Below are positions 1 to 5,761 of a DNA stretch of 11,097 bases, in pieces. A model generated the notes under the pieces. That model saw only the letters and a program-made list of their open reading frames with translations, searched no databases and had not been told where the DNA came from. The position numbers and the translations under genes were made by a program. Origin of the DNA: Actinomycetes bacterium (GTDB lineage: Bacteria; Actinomycetota; Actinomycetes; Propionibacteriales; Propionibacteriaceae); assembly GCA_023443125.1 (NCBI GenBank), contig JAEZVO010000077.1, positions 1-11,097 of the forward strand. The letters are read 5' to 3'. Every line of letters starts with the position of its first letter. Positions within the stretch are counted from its first letter, which is position 1.

Positions 1-75
1 CCCCGTCGGTTTGGGAGCAGGGAACAACGGGCCGATCCGTGCCCAGACTTCGTCAGAGATCACATCGCGCGACAC
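1..75 (-). CDS. IS5-type transposase, N-terminal fragment (runs off window)
   Basis: Read on the minus strand from GTG at 75 this frame stays open to the window edge for 25 codons and gives VSRDVISDEVWARIGPLFPA followed by PKPTG. The pattern SDEVWARIGPLFP near the N-terminus is the start typical of IS5-family (IS427-like) DDE transposases, which cut and paste their own element. The DDE catalytic residues would lie beyond the left edge and cannot be seen. GTG at 75 fits the family start best. The frame is open further up to 120 and is closed by an in-frame TAG next to the presumed element end, so a start at 120 or at GTG 63 is possible. The Shine-Dalgarno sequence is poor. Family assignment is from sequence pattern only. 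Confidence 0.7.
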   Translation of the reverse strand, partial: MSRDVISDEVWARIGPLFPAPKPTG

Positions 76-124
76 GTCCCAATTCTCGCGCGAAACACCC
101 CCAGACCCCTTTAGCAACACGCCC
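1..124 (-). mobile_element. Terminal part of an IS5-family insertion sequence
   Basis: The transposase start at 75 is preceded by about 50 bp of non-coding sequence beginning GGGCGTGTTGCTAAAGG (minus strand, first base near 124), which looks like an IS5-group terminal inverted repeat. The other end is outside the window, so neither the inverted repeat pair nor the target duplication can be confirmed. The exact boundary (about 124) is an estimate. Confidence 0.5.
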
Positions 125-168
125 TAAACCAACTAACCGAGTCTCCACCGATCCCGGGGCGATTCACA
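125..168 (-). mobile_element. Possible end of a second, older IS (IS3-like terminus)
   Basis: On the minus strand, similarity of the secreted ORF to the repeats of the M15 peptidase stops abruptly at the codons for Ser-Gly-Asp. From 168 the sequence begins TGTGAATCGCCCCGGGATCG, followed by GTGGAGACTCGG. A TG start followed by a CCCCGGG...GGTGGAG block resembles termini of actinobacterial IS3-family elements. This is recollection of a pattern, not a match I could test. If right, the paralogue was cut by one IS, and that IS was later interrupted or trimmed by the IS5-type element at about 124. Confidence 0.25.
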
Positions 169-390
169 GTCACCGCTGGGGAGCCGCACCTCCGTCCAAA
201 CCTTGCTGTTTGGAGCCGACGGAAGGGCGCCCCACAGGAAAGTGCGTTCACCGGTGAGCTTTGTTCCTGCGGTGTTGGCCGTCGCACGCTGCTGATCGGC
301 GTGAGCAGGTAGCCCCAGGCTGAGCAATACGGCAGCTAATACCCCGGCCATGCAACGACGAAGACCAGACTGGGTGTTGGCCCTTGCCAT
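133..390 (-). pseudogene. 5' remnant of a secreted protein related to the M15 peptidase repeats
   Basis: The frame encodes 85 residues. Residues 1-31 form a signal peptide (basic N-terminus, hydrophobic GVLAAVLLSLGL, cleavage after AHA). Residues 41-73 (AGTKL, then WG, then VWTEVRLPSG) align with the start of each 92-94 residue repeat in the M15 peptidase at 2615-4279, which has AGIKIVNL, NTWG and VWTEVRLPDG at the same spacing. Similarity stops at about residue 74, and the remaining 12 residues to the stop at 133 are unrelated, so two thirds of the domain is missing. The gene was probably truncated by insertion of mobile DNA from the left. The start ATG at 390 has GGGGG seven bases upstream; the M15 gene start is also preceded by GGGGGAAT. 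A functional mini-protein is possible but less likely, since the repeat fold would be incomplete. Confidence 0.6.
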
Positions 391-430
391 AGGAATTCCC
401 CCGAACTGTGGTGCAGGTTTGTTGACCGGT

Positions 431-461
431 ACAGTACATCATCCTGAGAAGTTCTCAGCAA
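431..461 (-). promoter_or_regulatory. Putative promoter with palindromic operator for the secreted remnant
   Basis: On the minus strand a TTGCTG (461-456) and a TACTGT (436-431) could serve as -35 and -10 boxes with a long 19-bp spacer. Between them, overlapping the -35, lies the palindrome CTGAGAAGTTCTCAG (444-458), two 7-base arms around one central base. Such a placement is typical of a repressor site. The regulator is unknown. Confidence 0.35.
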
Positions 462-497
462 ATTCCCAGCTTGAGAGACGGCGTCAAACACACGACG

Positions 498-526
498 GGG
501 TGAGGTGCATAGGTGCAGCCTCACCC
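498..526 (-). terminator. Hairpin after argG
   Basis: GGGTGAGG (498-505) pairs perfectly with CCTCACCC (519-526), and inside it TGCA (506-509) pairs with TGCA (514-517), leaving a short TAGG loop and one bulged base. It starts 22 bases past the argG stop. There is no strong U-run on the transcript side, as is common in high-GC bacteria. It also separates argG from the promoter of the downstream remnant. Confidence 0.55.
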
Positions 527-547
527 TGTCGAAAGAAGGTGTATGGA

Positions 548-1972
548 TCAGTCCGTGCCGGAATCGAACGATGAACGCAGCCCGGCAGCGTCGATGTCGT
601 TATCGGGCTGGGGCGCTCCGAGCTCCGCGATCTGCGCAGCGCCGCCGGACTCGATCTCGCCGAACAGCTTCGCCTGCTGGACGCCGAGCGTGCCCTGGGA
701 GGCGTAGAGCTCGAGCTTTTCACGCGAGTCCGCGATGTCCAGGTTGCGCATCGTGAGCTGGCCGATGCGGTCGGTGGGCCCAAACGCCGCATCGTCGACG
801 CGCTCCATCGAGAGCTTGTCGCCGTCGTAGCTGAGGTTCGGGCCAGTGGTGTTCAAGATGGTGTAGTCATCGCCACGACGAAGCCGCAGCGTGACTTCAC
901 CCGTCACAGCCGACGCCACCCAGCGCTGGATCGATTCGCGCAGCATGAGCGACTGCGGGTCCAGCCAGCGTCCCTCGTACAGCAGGCGGCCAAGACGCAG
1001 ACCCTGCTGGAAGTAGTTTGCCAGGGTGTCCTCGTTGTGGATGGCAGAGAGGAGACGTTCGTAGGCGATCCAGAGCAACGCCATGCCTGGGGCTTCGTAG
1101 ATACCGCGCGACTTTGCCTCGATGATGCGGTTTTCGATCTGGTCAGCCATGCCCAGGCCGTGGCGGCCACCGATGGCGTTGGCCTCGATCACCAGGGCGA
1201 CGGCGTCGTCGAAGCGCTTGCCGTTGATGGCGACGGGGCGGCCTTGCTCGAACGCGATGCGCACATCCTCAGCGTCGATCTTCACGGCCGGATCCCAGAA
1301 CTTCACGCCCATGATGGGTTCGACCGTCTCGAGCGACACGTCGAGTGCCTCGAGCGTCTTGGCTTCGTGCGTAGCGCCCCAGATGTTGGCGTCGGTGGAG
1401 TATGCCTTCTCCTTCGAATCGCGGTAGGGGAGGTTGCGTTCAGTGAGCCACACGCTCATCTCGTCGCGACCCCCGAGCTCGCTGACGAACTGTTCGTCGA
1501 GCCAGGGCTTGTAGATGCGCAGCTGCGGGTTGGCCATGAGCCCGTAGCGGTAGAAGCGCTCGATGTCGTTGCCCTTGTAAGTGGAGCCGTCGCCCCAGAT
1601 CATCACGTCGTCTTCGGCCATCGCGCGCACCAGCATGGTGCCGGTGACGGCGCGCCCGATCGGGGTGGTGTTGAAGTAGGCGCGCCCAGCGGAGCGGATG
1701 TGGAACGCGCCGCACGCCAGCGCTGACAGGCCCTCCTCGACGAGCGGGCCGCGGACGTCGACCAGACGCGAGATCTCAGCGCCGTACTGGGTGGCACGAC
1801 CGGGGACCGACTCGATGTCCGGCTCATCGTACTGGCCGATGTCTGCGGTGTAGGTGCAGGGAATCGCACCTGCCTCGCGCATCCAAGCCACAGCCACCGA
1901 GGTATCGAGGCCACCAGAGAAAGCGATGCCGACGCGCTCGCCGACGGGAAGAGAAGTCAGTACCTTAACCAC
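548..1972 (-). CDS. argG: Argininosuccinate synthase
   Basis: A cytoplasmic enzyme of arginine biosynthesis that joins citrulline and aspartate with ATP to give argininosuccinate, AMP and pyrophosphate. The 474-residue product has the N-type ATP pyrophosphatase P-loop AFSGGLDTS at residues 17-25, the family segment WGDGSTYKGNDIERF at 126-140 and YRYGLMANPQLRIYKPWLDE just after it. Length and motifs match the longer ArgG subgroup (E. coli type, about 447 residues) rather than the roughly 400-residue type common in many Gram-positives. The start is GTG at 1972, with AGGGTAG five bases upstream. The gene lies 37 bases downstream of the lipoprotein gene on the same strand, so it may be co-transcribed with it, although no other arg gene is visible nearby. 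The C-terminal 25 residues (after IAELGAPQP) are acidic and probably disordered. Identification is firm. Confidence 0.97.
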   Translation of the reverse strand: MVKVLTSLPVGERVGIAFSGGLDTSVAVAWMREAGAIPCTYTADIGQYDEPDIESVPGRATQYGAEISRLVDVRGPLVEEGLSALACGAFHIRSAGRAYFNTTPIGRAVTGTMLVRAMAEDDVMIWGDGSTYKGNDIERFYRYGLMANPQLRIYKPWLDEQFVSELGGRDEMSVWLTERNLPYRDSKEKAYSTDANIWGATHEAKTLEALDVSLETVEPIMGVKFWDPAVKIDAEDVRIAFEQGRPVAINGKRFDDAVALVIEANAIGGRHGLGMADQIENRIIEAKSRGIYEAPGMALLWIAYERLLSAIHNEDTLANYFQQGLRLGRLLYEGRWLDPQSLMLRESIQRWVASAVTGEVTLRLRRGDDYTILNTTGPNLSYDGDKLSMERVDDAAFGPTDRIGQLTMRNLDIADSREKLELYASQGTLGVQQAKLFGEIESGGAAQIAELGAPQPDNDIDAAGLRSSFDSGTD

Positions 1973-2009
1973 ACGTCTACCCTAGGGCATTCGCATCCCA
2001 CTGGCAGTT

Positions 2010-2612
2010 TCAGTCTCGCTGAGCCTCCGCGAGGGCTCGAGTTTCCGTGTCGGAGAGTTGTCCCTGGACGGCGATGAAGCTCACCTGCCGGCCTGCGCGC
2101 ACCGAGGACTCCGTCCACCAGGTGCCGTCGATATTCCGGTGTCCTGCCCAGTAGTCGGTTTCGGAGGTTACCTGCGTGACCGTGTCTTCGTCGCACGCCT
2201 GCATTTGCTCAATCCACGCCGACTGAAACTGTTCAGCCGCCGCGTCGTCGTTGAAACCGAACGCGAGCGCCACGCCGGGTACACCGTCGCGTTCCAACAA
2301 GCCCTCTCTGGCATTCATTGGAGTGAGATTCTCCATGTCCGGAGGTGCGGTACACCCGACGGCGAGCGTCGCACTCGCACGATCCACGACGTCGACGTCA
2401 GCCAGCCACTGCCCGGGGGCGTGGCTCTCATCCGACTCGGCTGTGTTCCAACCACCCGGCGCTTGCACCGTCGGTGTGGGCGCCGTCGCCGCAGAAGGGG
2501 CTGGCGAGGGTGGGGTGGTGGCTGGGCTCGTCGGAGCCGACGGTGCCTCCTCGCCCGAACAGGCGCCAAGGGCGAGTAGCAAGGCCAACAGTGGAAGGAG
2601 CGTGCGCCGCAC
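2010..2612 (-). CDS. Secreted lipoprotein of unknown function
   Basis: From GTG at 2612 the product has 200 residues. It starts MRRTLLPLLALLLALGAC, a lipoprotein signal peptide with lipobox LGAC, so Cys18 should be lipid-modified and the protein held on the outer face of the membrane. A Pro/Thr/Ala/Ser-rich linker follows (about 22-55), then a folded domain of roughly 140 residues with two cysteines (in GCTAPP and QACDED) that could form a disulfide. I do not recognise the domain. It has some look of actinobacterial extracellular sensor-type lipoproteins, but no decisive motif. The longer open frame up to 2744 overlaps the M15 gene and hides the signal peptide, so I reject it. The start lies two bases after the TAA of the M15 peptidase, which implies translational coupling and a shared envelope role. 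Confidence 0.8.
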   Translation of the reverse strand: MRRTLLPLLALLLALGACSGEEAPSAPTSPATTPPSPAPSAATAPTPTVQAPGGWNTAESDESHAPGQWLADVDVVDRASATLAVGCTAPPDMENLTPMNAREGLLERDGVPGVALAFGFNDDAAAEQFQSAWIEQMQACDEDTVTQVTSETDYWAGHRNIDGTWWTESSVRAGRQVSFIAVQGQLSDTETRALAEAQRD

Positions 2613-2614
2613 GG

Positions 2615-4279
2615 TTATCGCCGCTCGAAGTGGTGCCAGTCCCAGCCGCTGAACCACTTCCAGCCGCGCGAGGTGAACGCGCGTACCGAGGCGCTGTTGG
2701 GGTAGTGCATGCCCTTCACGCCTGCCGGACGATGCCTCGACCACTGGCTACTCGGCCACCATTTTCCTTTGGGGTCGAGGTAGGGGTTCTGAGCGGGGTT
2801 GATATCTACGGCATACCCGTAGGCGTGCGGCGACCAGCGATAGGGGTTGCCGGTCACCTTGCGGCAGTTAAAGGCTGAGGTGTTGTTCGCTGCCATCATG
2901 GCCGTGTCGCTGCCCTTCCACGCGGTGGGTAGGCGCATCTGTGCGATGTAGAAGCGCTTGTTGAACATATCAGTGAACGCGGCAGCTACGTCGTTCGCAC
3001 GGTCAGCACGCACGACGATCGTTCCGCGCTGGACGCGGTTGTTGTAGTCCCAGTAATTGACTTCGATGGTGCGCAACCGCGATGGCCCCATCGGGCAGGA
3101 GGAGTTCCAATAGCCAGCCAGGTCGGCCGTCGTAGTGCGACGAATTTTGGCATCTGCACCTACGATCCGGGTGAGCGTGAACTCCCTAGTATTCACAGTG
3201 CCCTCGGGGTAGTTACCCACCACTCTCCACCGCATCGTTCCCGGGCTGTTGGCGCCGTACGTGAGCGGGATGATGTAGTGGCCGGTGGCGTTCGTCTGGC
3301 GAATCTGGGACGTCGACCAGCGATCCCCGAGCCACACCTGAGTGCGCACCGTTATGGGCCTGTTGGTGTCAAACTTGCCCCACGTGTTCGTTTGATGACG
3401 GACCAGCTTCGTACCTGCAGAAGCGACGGTGGGAGTGGCCACACGTCTGAGAGTGAATTCGTGTGAGGTGATAGTCCCTTCTGGATAGTCACCTGCTACC
3501 CGCCACCGCATTGTTCCCGGGGTGTAGGCGCCGTATGTGAGCGGGATGATAAAGCCGCCAGCGTTACTGCTGGTGCGGACTTGAGAGGTGGTCCAGCGAC
3601 CGTTCAAACGCACCTCGGTACGGACTCTGATGGGGCGATTCGTATCGAACTGCCCCCAAGTGTTGGTTCCCAAATTGACCAACTTGGCCCCTGCAGAAGC
3701 GACTGTGGGAGCAGTTACGCGTCGAAACGAGAACTGGTTGCTCCGAATTTCCTGACCCGAGTCCAGGCGTGTTGCGACGCGCCACTGGAATGTGCCGGAG
3801 CTGTTGGCGCCGTACGTGAGCGGGATCACGAACCACCCGGTGGCGCTGGTGGTACGCACTTGAGACCTCGACCAGTGACCGTCCGGCAACCGGACCTCCG
3901 TCCAAACTGGTACCGGCTTAGACGTCGGGACGGTGCCCCAAGTGTTGGAAGTGAGGTTGACTATCTTGATGCCAGCCGAATGCGCGCTGAACGTAGTTGG
4001 TTCCGCTGCCCTGGCGGCTTTCAAAACTTGATGGGTGCTCGGTGAAGCGGTGGGCGTCAGTGAAGCCGTGGGAGTTGGTGATGGTGCAGGGGGCTCGGAC
4101 GCGGTAGGAGCCGGATCCGCCGGTTCAGCGGAGGCTGCACTCGCAGACTCGACGGGAGTCGGCGGCTGGGAAGCGCTGTCGGGGCTACCGTCTGGCGTGG
4201 TTTCGTCGGCAGTGGCATGTAGACCTGACGAAGCCACGAGACACAGTGCGACAGTGAACGCAGCGATCCGACGTTTCAT
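2615..4279 (-). CDS. Secreted M15-family cell-wall peptidase with three repeat domains
   Basis: A 554-residue exported zinc peptidase, expected to cut peptide bonds in peptidoglycan stems (D-Ala-D-Ala carboxypeptidase or L-Ala-D-Glu endopeptidase type). Residues 1-24 are a signal peptide (MKRR, hydrophobic core, cleavage near HATA). Residues 25-95 are a disordered Pro/Ala/Ser/Thr linker. Residues 96-373 are three 92-94 residue repeats, each with AG.KLV, NTWG, VRTEV-like, IPLTYGA and WRV blocks, probably beta-sandwich wall-binding modules. Residues 376-554 are the M15 domain with SPHAYGYAVD at 483-492 (SxHxxGxAxD; zinc ligands His485 and Asp492) and WDWHHFE at 546-552 (His550 as third ligand, Asp547 as likely catalytic base). 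Cys395 and Cys472 may form a disulfide. ATG at 4279 is preceded by AGGGGGAAT. It is followed immediately by the lipoprotein gene. Family is firm; bond specificity is not known. Confidence 0.92.
   Translation of the reverse strand: MKRRIAAFTVALCLVASSGLHATADETTPDGSPDSASQPPTPVESASAASAEPADPAPTASEPPAPSPTPTASLTPTASPSTHQVLKAARAAEPTTFSAHSAGIKIVNLTSNTWGTVPTSKPVPVWTEVRLPDGHWSRSQVRTTSATGWFVIPLTYGANSSGTFQWRVATRLDSGQEIRSNQFSFRRVTAPTVASAGAKLVNLGTNTWGQFDTNRPIRVRTEVRLNGRWTTSQVRTSSNAGGFIIPLTYGAYTPGTMRWRVAGDYPEGTITSHEFTLRRVATPTVASAGTKLVRHQTNTWGKFDTNRPITVRTQVWLGDRWSTSQIRQTNATGHYIIPLTYGANSPGTMRWRVVGNYPEGTVNTREFTLTRIVGADAKIRRTTTADLAGYWNSSCPMGPSRLRTIEVNYWDYNNRVQRGTIVVRADRANDVAAAFTDMFNKRFYIAQMRLPTAWKGSDTAMMAANNTSAFNCRKVTGNPYRWSPHAYGYAVDINPAQNPYLDPKGKWWPSSQWSRHRPAGVKGMHYPNSASVRAFTSRGWKWFSGWDWHHFERR
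3161..3994 (-). repeat. Three tandem ~92-94-codon coding repeats inside the M15 gene
   Basis: The repeats correspond to residues 96-189, 190-280 and 281-373 of the peptidase. At DNA level the stretch beginning GGCGCCGTA and running through GTGAGCGGGAT (plus strand) recurs at 3251, 3527 and 3806, that is 276 and 279 bp apart (92 and 93 codons), with only one or two base differences. Repeats 2 and 3 are the closest pair. The same module begins, truncated, in the secreted remnant at 133-390. Confidence 0.9.
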
Positions 4280-4371
4280 GATTCCCCCTAATTCCTCCGC
4301 TGGGTATCGGTAAAGGCTAATCGGATCCTACGACTGTACGAGGTGTGGAGGCCAATTTGATGGGCTGAACC

Positions 4372-5343
4372 CTAAAGCTCCAGTACAATCTTGCCGACGT
4401 TGTCGCCGGACTCCAGCAGTTCGTGCGCGCGGCGGACCTCGTCGAAGGGAATCCTCGTTTCCGGCGAGAGCTTGACCTTGCCGCTGCGCATCAGCGGCCA
4501 CACCTGCCGCTCCACCTGGGCGCAGATCTCAGCCTTTTCGGCCTCGGGGCGGAAGCGCAGCGACGTGGCTGTCACTGTGCCTTGTTTGCTGAGCAGCAGG
4601 CCGACGTTGAGCGTGCCCTTGACGCCACCCTGCAGGCCGATCACCACCATGCGCCCGCGACGGGCGAGCGCCTTCACATTTGCTTCGAGGTACTTGGCGC
4701 CAATGATGTCGAGGATCACGTCGGCGCCGTGTCCGTCGGTGGCTTCCTTGAGGGCTGCCACCCAGTCGTCGTGGTAGTCGAGGGCGATGTCAGCGCCGTG
4801 CTGACGGCAGTGTTCGAGTTTCGCCTCCGTGCCCGCGGTGGCTGCGACGCGCGCCCCCAGCGCCTTGGCGTACTGGGTTGCGAAGGTGCCGATGCCGCCC
4901 GCGCCACCGTGCACGAGGAAGGTTTCGCCTTCCTTCAGTTGGGTGTGTTCCAGGTTGCTCACGACGGTGGCCGCCACCTCGAGCACACCCGCGGCGCTCA
5001 CGAGGTCAACGCCAGGGGGTGGGGAGATGAGCTGACCTTCAGGGGCGACGAAGTACTCCGCCGCGCCGCCACCGGCAAGGAGCGCGACGACCTCGTCGCC
5101 GACGTTCCACCGCTCGCATCCTTCCGCGACGGCCTCCACGACGCCCGACGCCTCGAGGCCGAGCACGTCGGTGACGCCCTTCGGTGGCGGGTAGTGGCCC
5201 TGCCGCTGCAGCACGTCGGCGCGGTTCACGCCGACGGCGGTGGTGCGCACCAATACTTCACCGGGGGCTGGGTAGGGCTTCTCAACTTCAGCGATGGTGA
5301 GCGCCGACGCATCGCCCGGTTCGGGAACGATCACTGCCTTCAT
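4372..5343 (-). CDS. NAD(P)H-dependent quinone oxidoreductase, medium-chain reductase family
   Basis: A 323-residue cytoplasmic enzyme of the zinc-free medium-chain dehydrogenase/reductase superfamily, closest in pattern to the PIG3/TP53I3-like quinone oxidoreductases, which reduce quinones with NADPH. Visible marks are GVNRADVLQRQGHYPPP at 38-54, the LGLEASGVV segment at 61-69 with GDEVVALLAGGGAAEY at 82-97, and the Rossmann nucleotide-binding loop VHGGAGGIGTFATQYAKALGA at 144-164. No structural-zinc cysteine cluster is present. The frame extends upstream to 5559, but that extra part is encoded by the repeat-rich intergenic region. The true start is ATG at 5343 (MKAVIVPEPG, the family N-terminus), preceded by AGGGTGGAG. 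It sits alone between the repeat region and a 92-bp gap before the M15 gene. That gap (4280-4371) holds only the M15 ribosome binding site and no clear terminator. Substrate is not determined. Confidence 0.9.
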   Translation of the reverse strand: MKAVIVPEPGDASALTIAEVEKPYPAPGEVLVRTTAVGVNRADVLQRQGHYPPPKGVTDVLGLEASGVVEAVAEGCERWNVGDEVVALLAGGGAAEYFVAPEGQLISPPPGVDLVSAAGVLEVAATVVSNLEHTQLKEGETFLVHGGAGGIGTFATQYAKALGARVAATAGTEAKLEHCRQHGADIALDYHDDWVAALKEATDGHGADVILDIIGAKYLEANVKALARRGRMVVIGLQGGVKGTLNVGLLLSKQGTVTATSLRFRPEAEKAEICAQVERQVWPLMRSGKVKLSPETRIPFDEVRRAHELLESGDNVGKIVLEL

Positions 5344-5442
5344 GGCTCCACCCTGCCATACCCAGCAAGGCTCCGGGGCAGCGGGGGCGATTGAGGCGCG
5401 GGCGCCCGCCCCCGGTGATTGAGCCGCTGCCGGCCGTCTCTC

Positions 5443-5478
5443 GGTGATTGAGTAGCGGGCGTAGCCCGCGTATCGAAA
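5443..5478 (+). repeat. Complete palindromic repeat unit, copy C
   Basis: GGTGATTGAGTA leads into the stem GCGGGC (5455-5460), loop GTA, stem GCCCGC (5464-5469), then GTATCGAAA. It is the mirror-image equivalent of the reverse unit at 5672-5706. Confidence 0.8.
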
Positions 5479-5498
5479 TTCCGAGATGCAACGCCTCA

Positions 5499-5581
5499 AA
5501 ACTGCAAAACTCGCCAACAGACGCGCCCCTCTACGCTCAACCAAGCGTAAGGCACGCAACTGGTGGCGAGTTTTGCAGTTT
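5499..5581. repeat. 83-bp element with perfect 18-bp inverted repeats and inner hairpin
   Basis: AAACTGCAAAACTCGCCA at 5499-5516 is repeated exactly as its reverse complement at 5564-5581, 47 bases apart. Inside, TACGCT (5532-5537) pairs with AGCGTA (5544-5549), so the whole element can fold as a nested hairpin or cruciform. The arms are AT-richer than the surroundings. It contains no ORF. It could be a MITE-like mobile repeat or a bidirectional terminator. Confidence 0.8.
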
Positions 5582-5591
5582 CTTCAGTGAT

Positions 5592-5606
5592 ACACCCCGT
5601 GGGTGT
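5592..5606. other. Small hairpin ACACCC-CGT-GGGTGT
   Basis: ACACCC (5592-5597) pairs with GGGTGT (5601-5606) around a 3-base loop, directly after the 18-bp inverted repeat. It could contribute to termination on either strand. Confidence 0.4.
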
Positions 5607-5622
5607 CCGGCTGCGGATACTC

Positions 5623-5663
5623 GATGATTGAGCCGCTGCCGGAGGCAGCGTGTCGAAATCATC
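5623..5663 (+). repeat. Complete palindromic repeat unit, copy D
   Basis: The stem CGCTGCC (5634-5640) and GGCAGCG (5644-5650) encloses the loop GGA. The outer flanks GATGATT (5623-5629) and AATCATC (5657-5663) are also exact inverse complements. The core GATTGAG and the closing TGTCGAAA match the other units, so the stem has changed on both sides while pairing is kept. Confidence 0.8.
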
Positions 5664-5671
5664 CGAGGTTC

Positions 5672-5706
5672 GGTTTCGATACGCGCCCTTCGGGCGCTAC
5701 TCAACC
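5672..5706 (-). repeat. Complete palindromic repeat unit, copy E (reverse orientation)
   Basis: GGTTTCGATAC is followed by the stem GCGCCC (5683-5688), loop TTC, stem GGGCGC (5692-5697) and TACTCAACC. It is copy C turned around with a different stem sequence. It sits 56 bases past the stop of the pseudouridine synthase gene and may act as its terminator. Confidence 0.8.
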
Positions 5707-5761
5707 ACCGGGTGTGCGGCGCGGGCGCTACTCAACCACCCGGCGCAGAGGCGCGGTCTAC

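Noticed and set aside
39..257. 72-aa plus-strand frame at the left edge
   Set aside because: Antisense to the IS5-type transposase start and the secreted remnant; Arg/Pro-rich composition of a shadow frame, no family pattern.
1037..1726. 229-aa plus-strand frame
   Set aside because: Lies wholly inside argG on the other strand; produced by high-GC codon bias.
2613..2744. Longer lipoprotein start at 2744
   Set aside because: Would bury the lipoprotein signal peptide behind 44 hydrophilic residues and overlap the M15 gene; GTG at 2612 is the natural start.
4423..5394. 323-aa plus-strand frame
   Set aside because: Mirror of the quinone oxidoreductase gene, which has clear family motifs on the minus strand.
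5344..5559. N-terminal extension of the quinone oxidoreductase
   Set aside because: The extension is translated palindromic repeat; homologues begin at MKAVIV.
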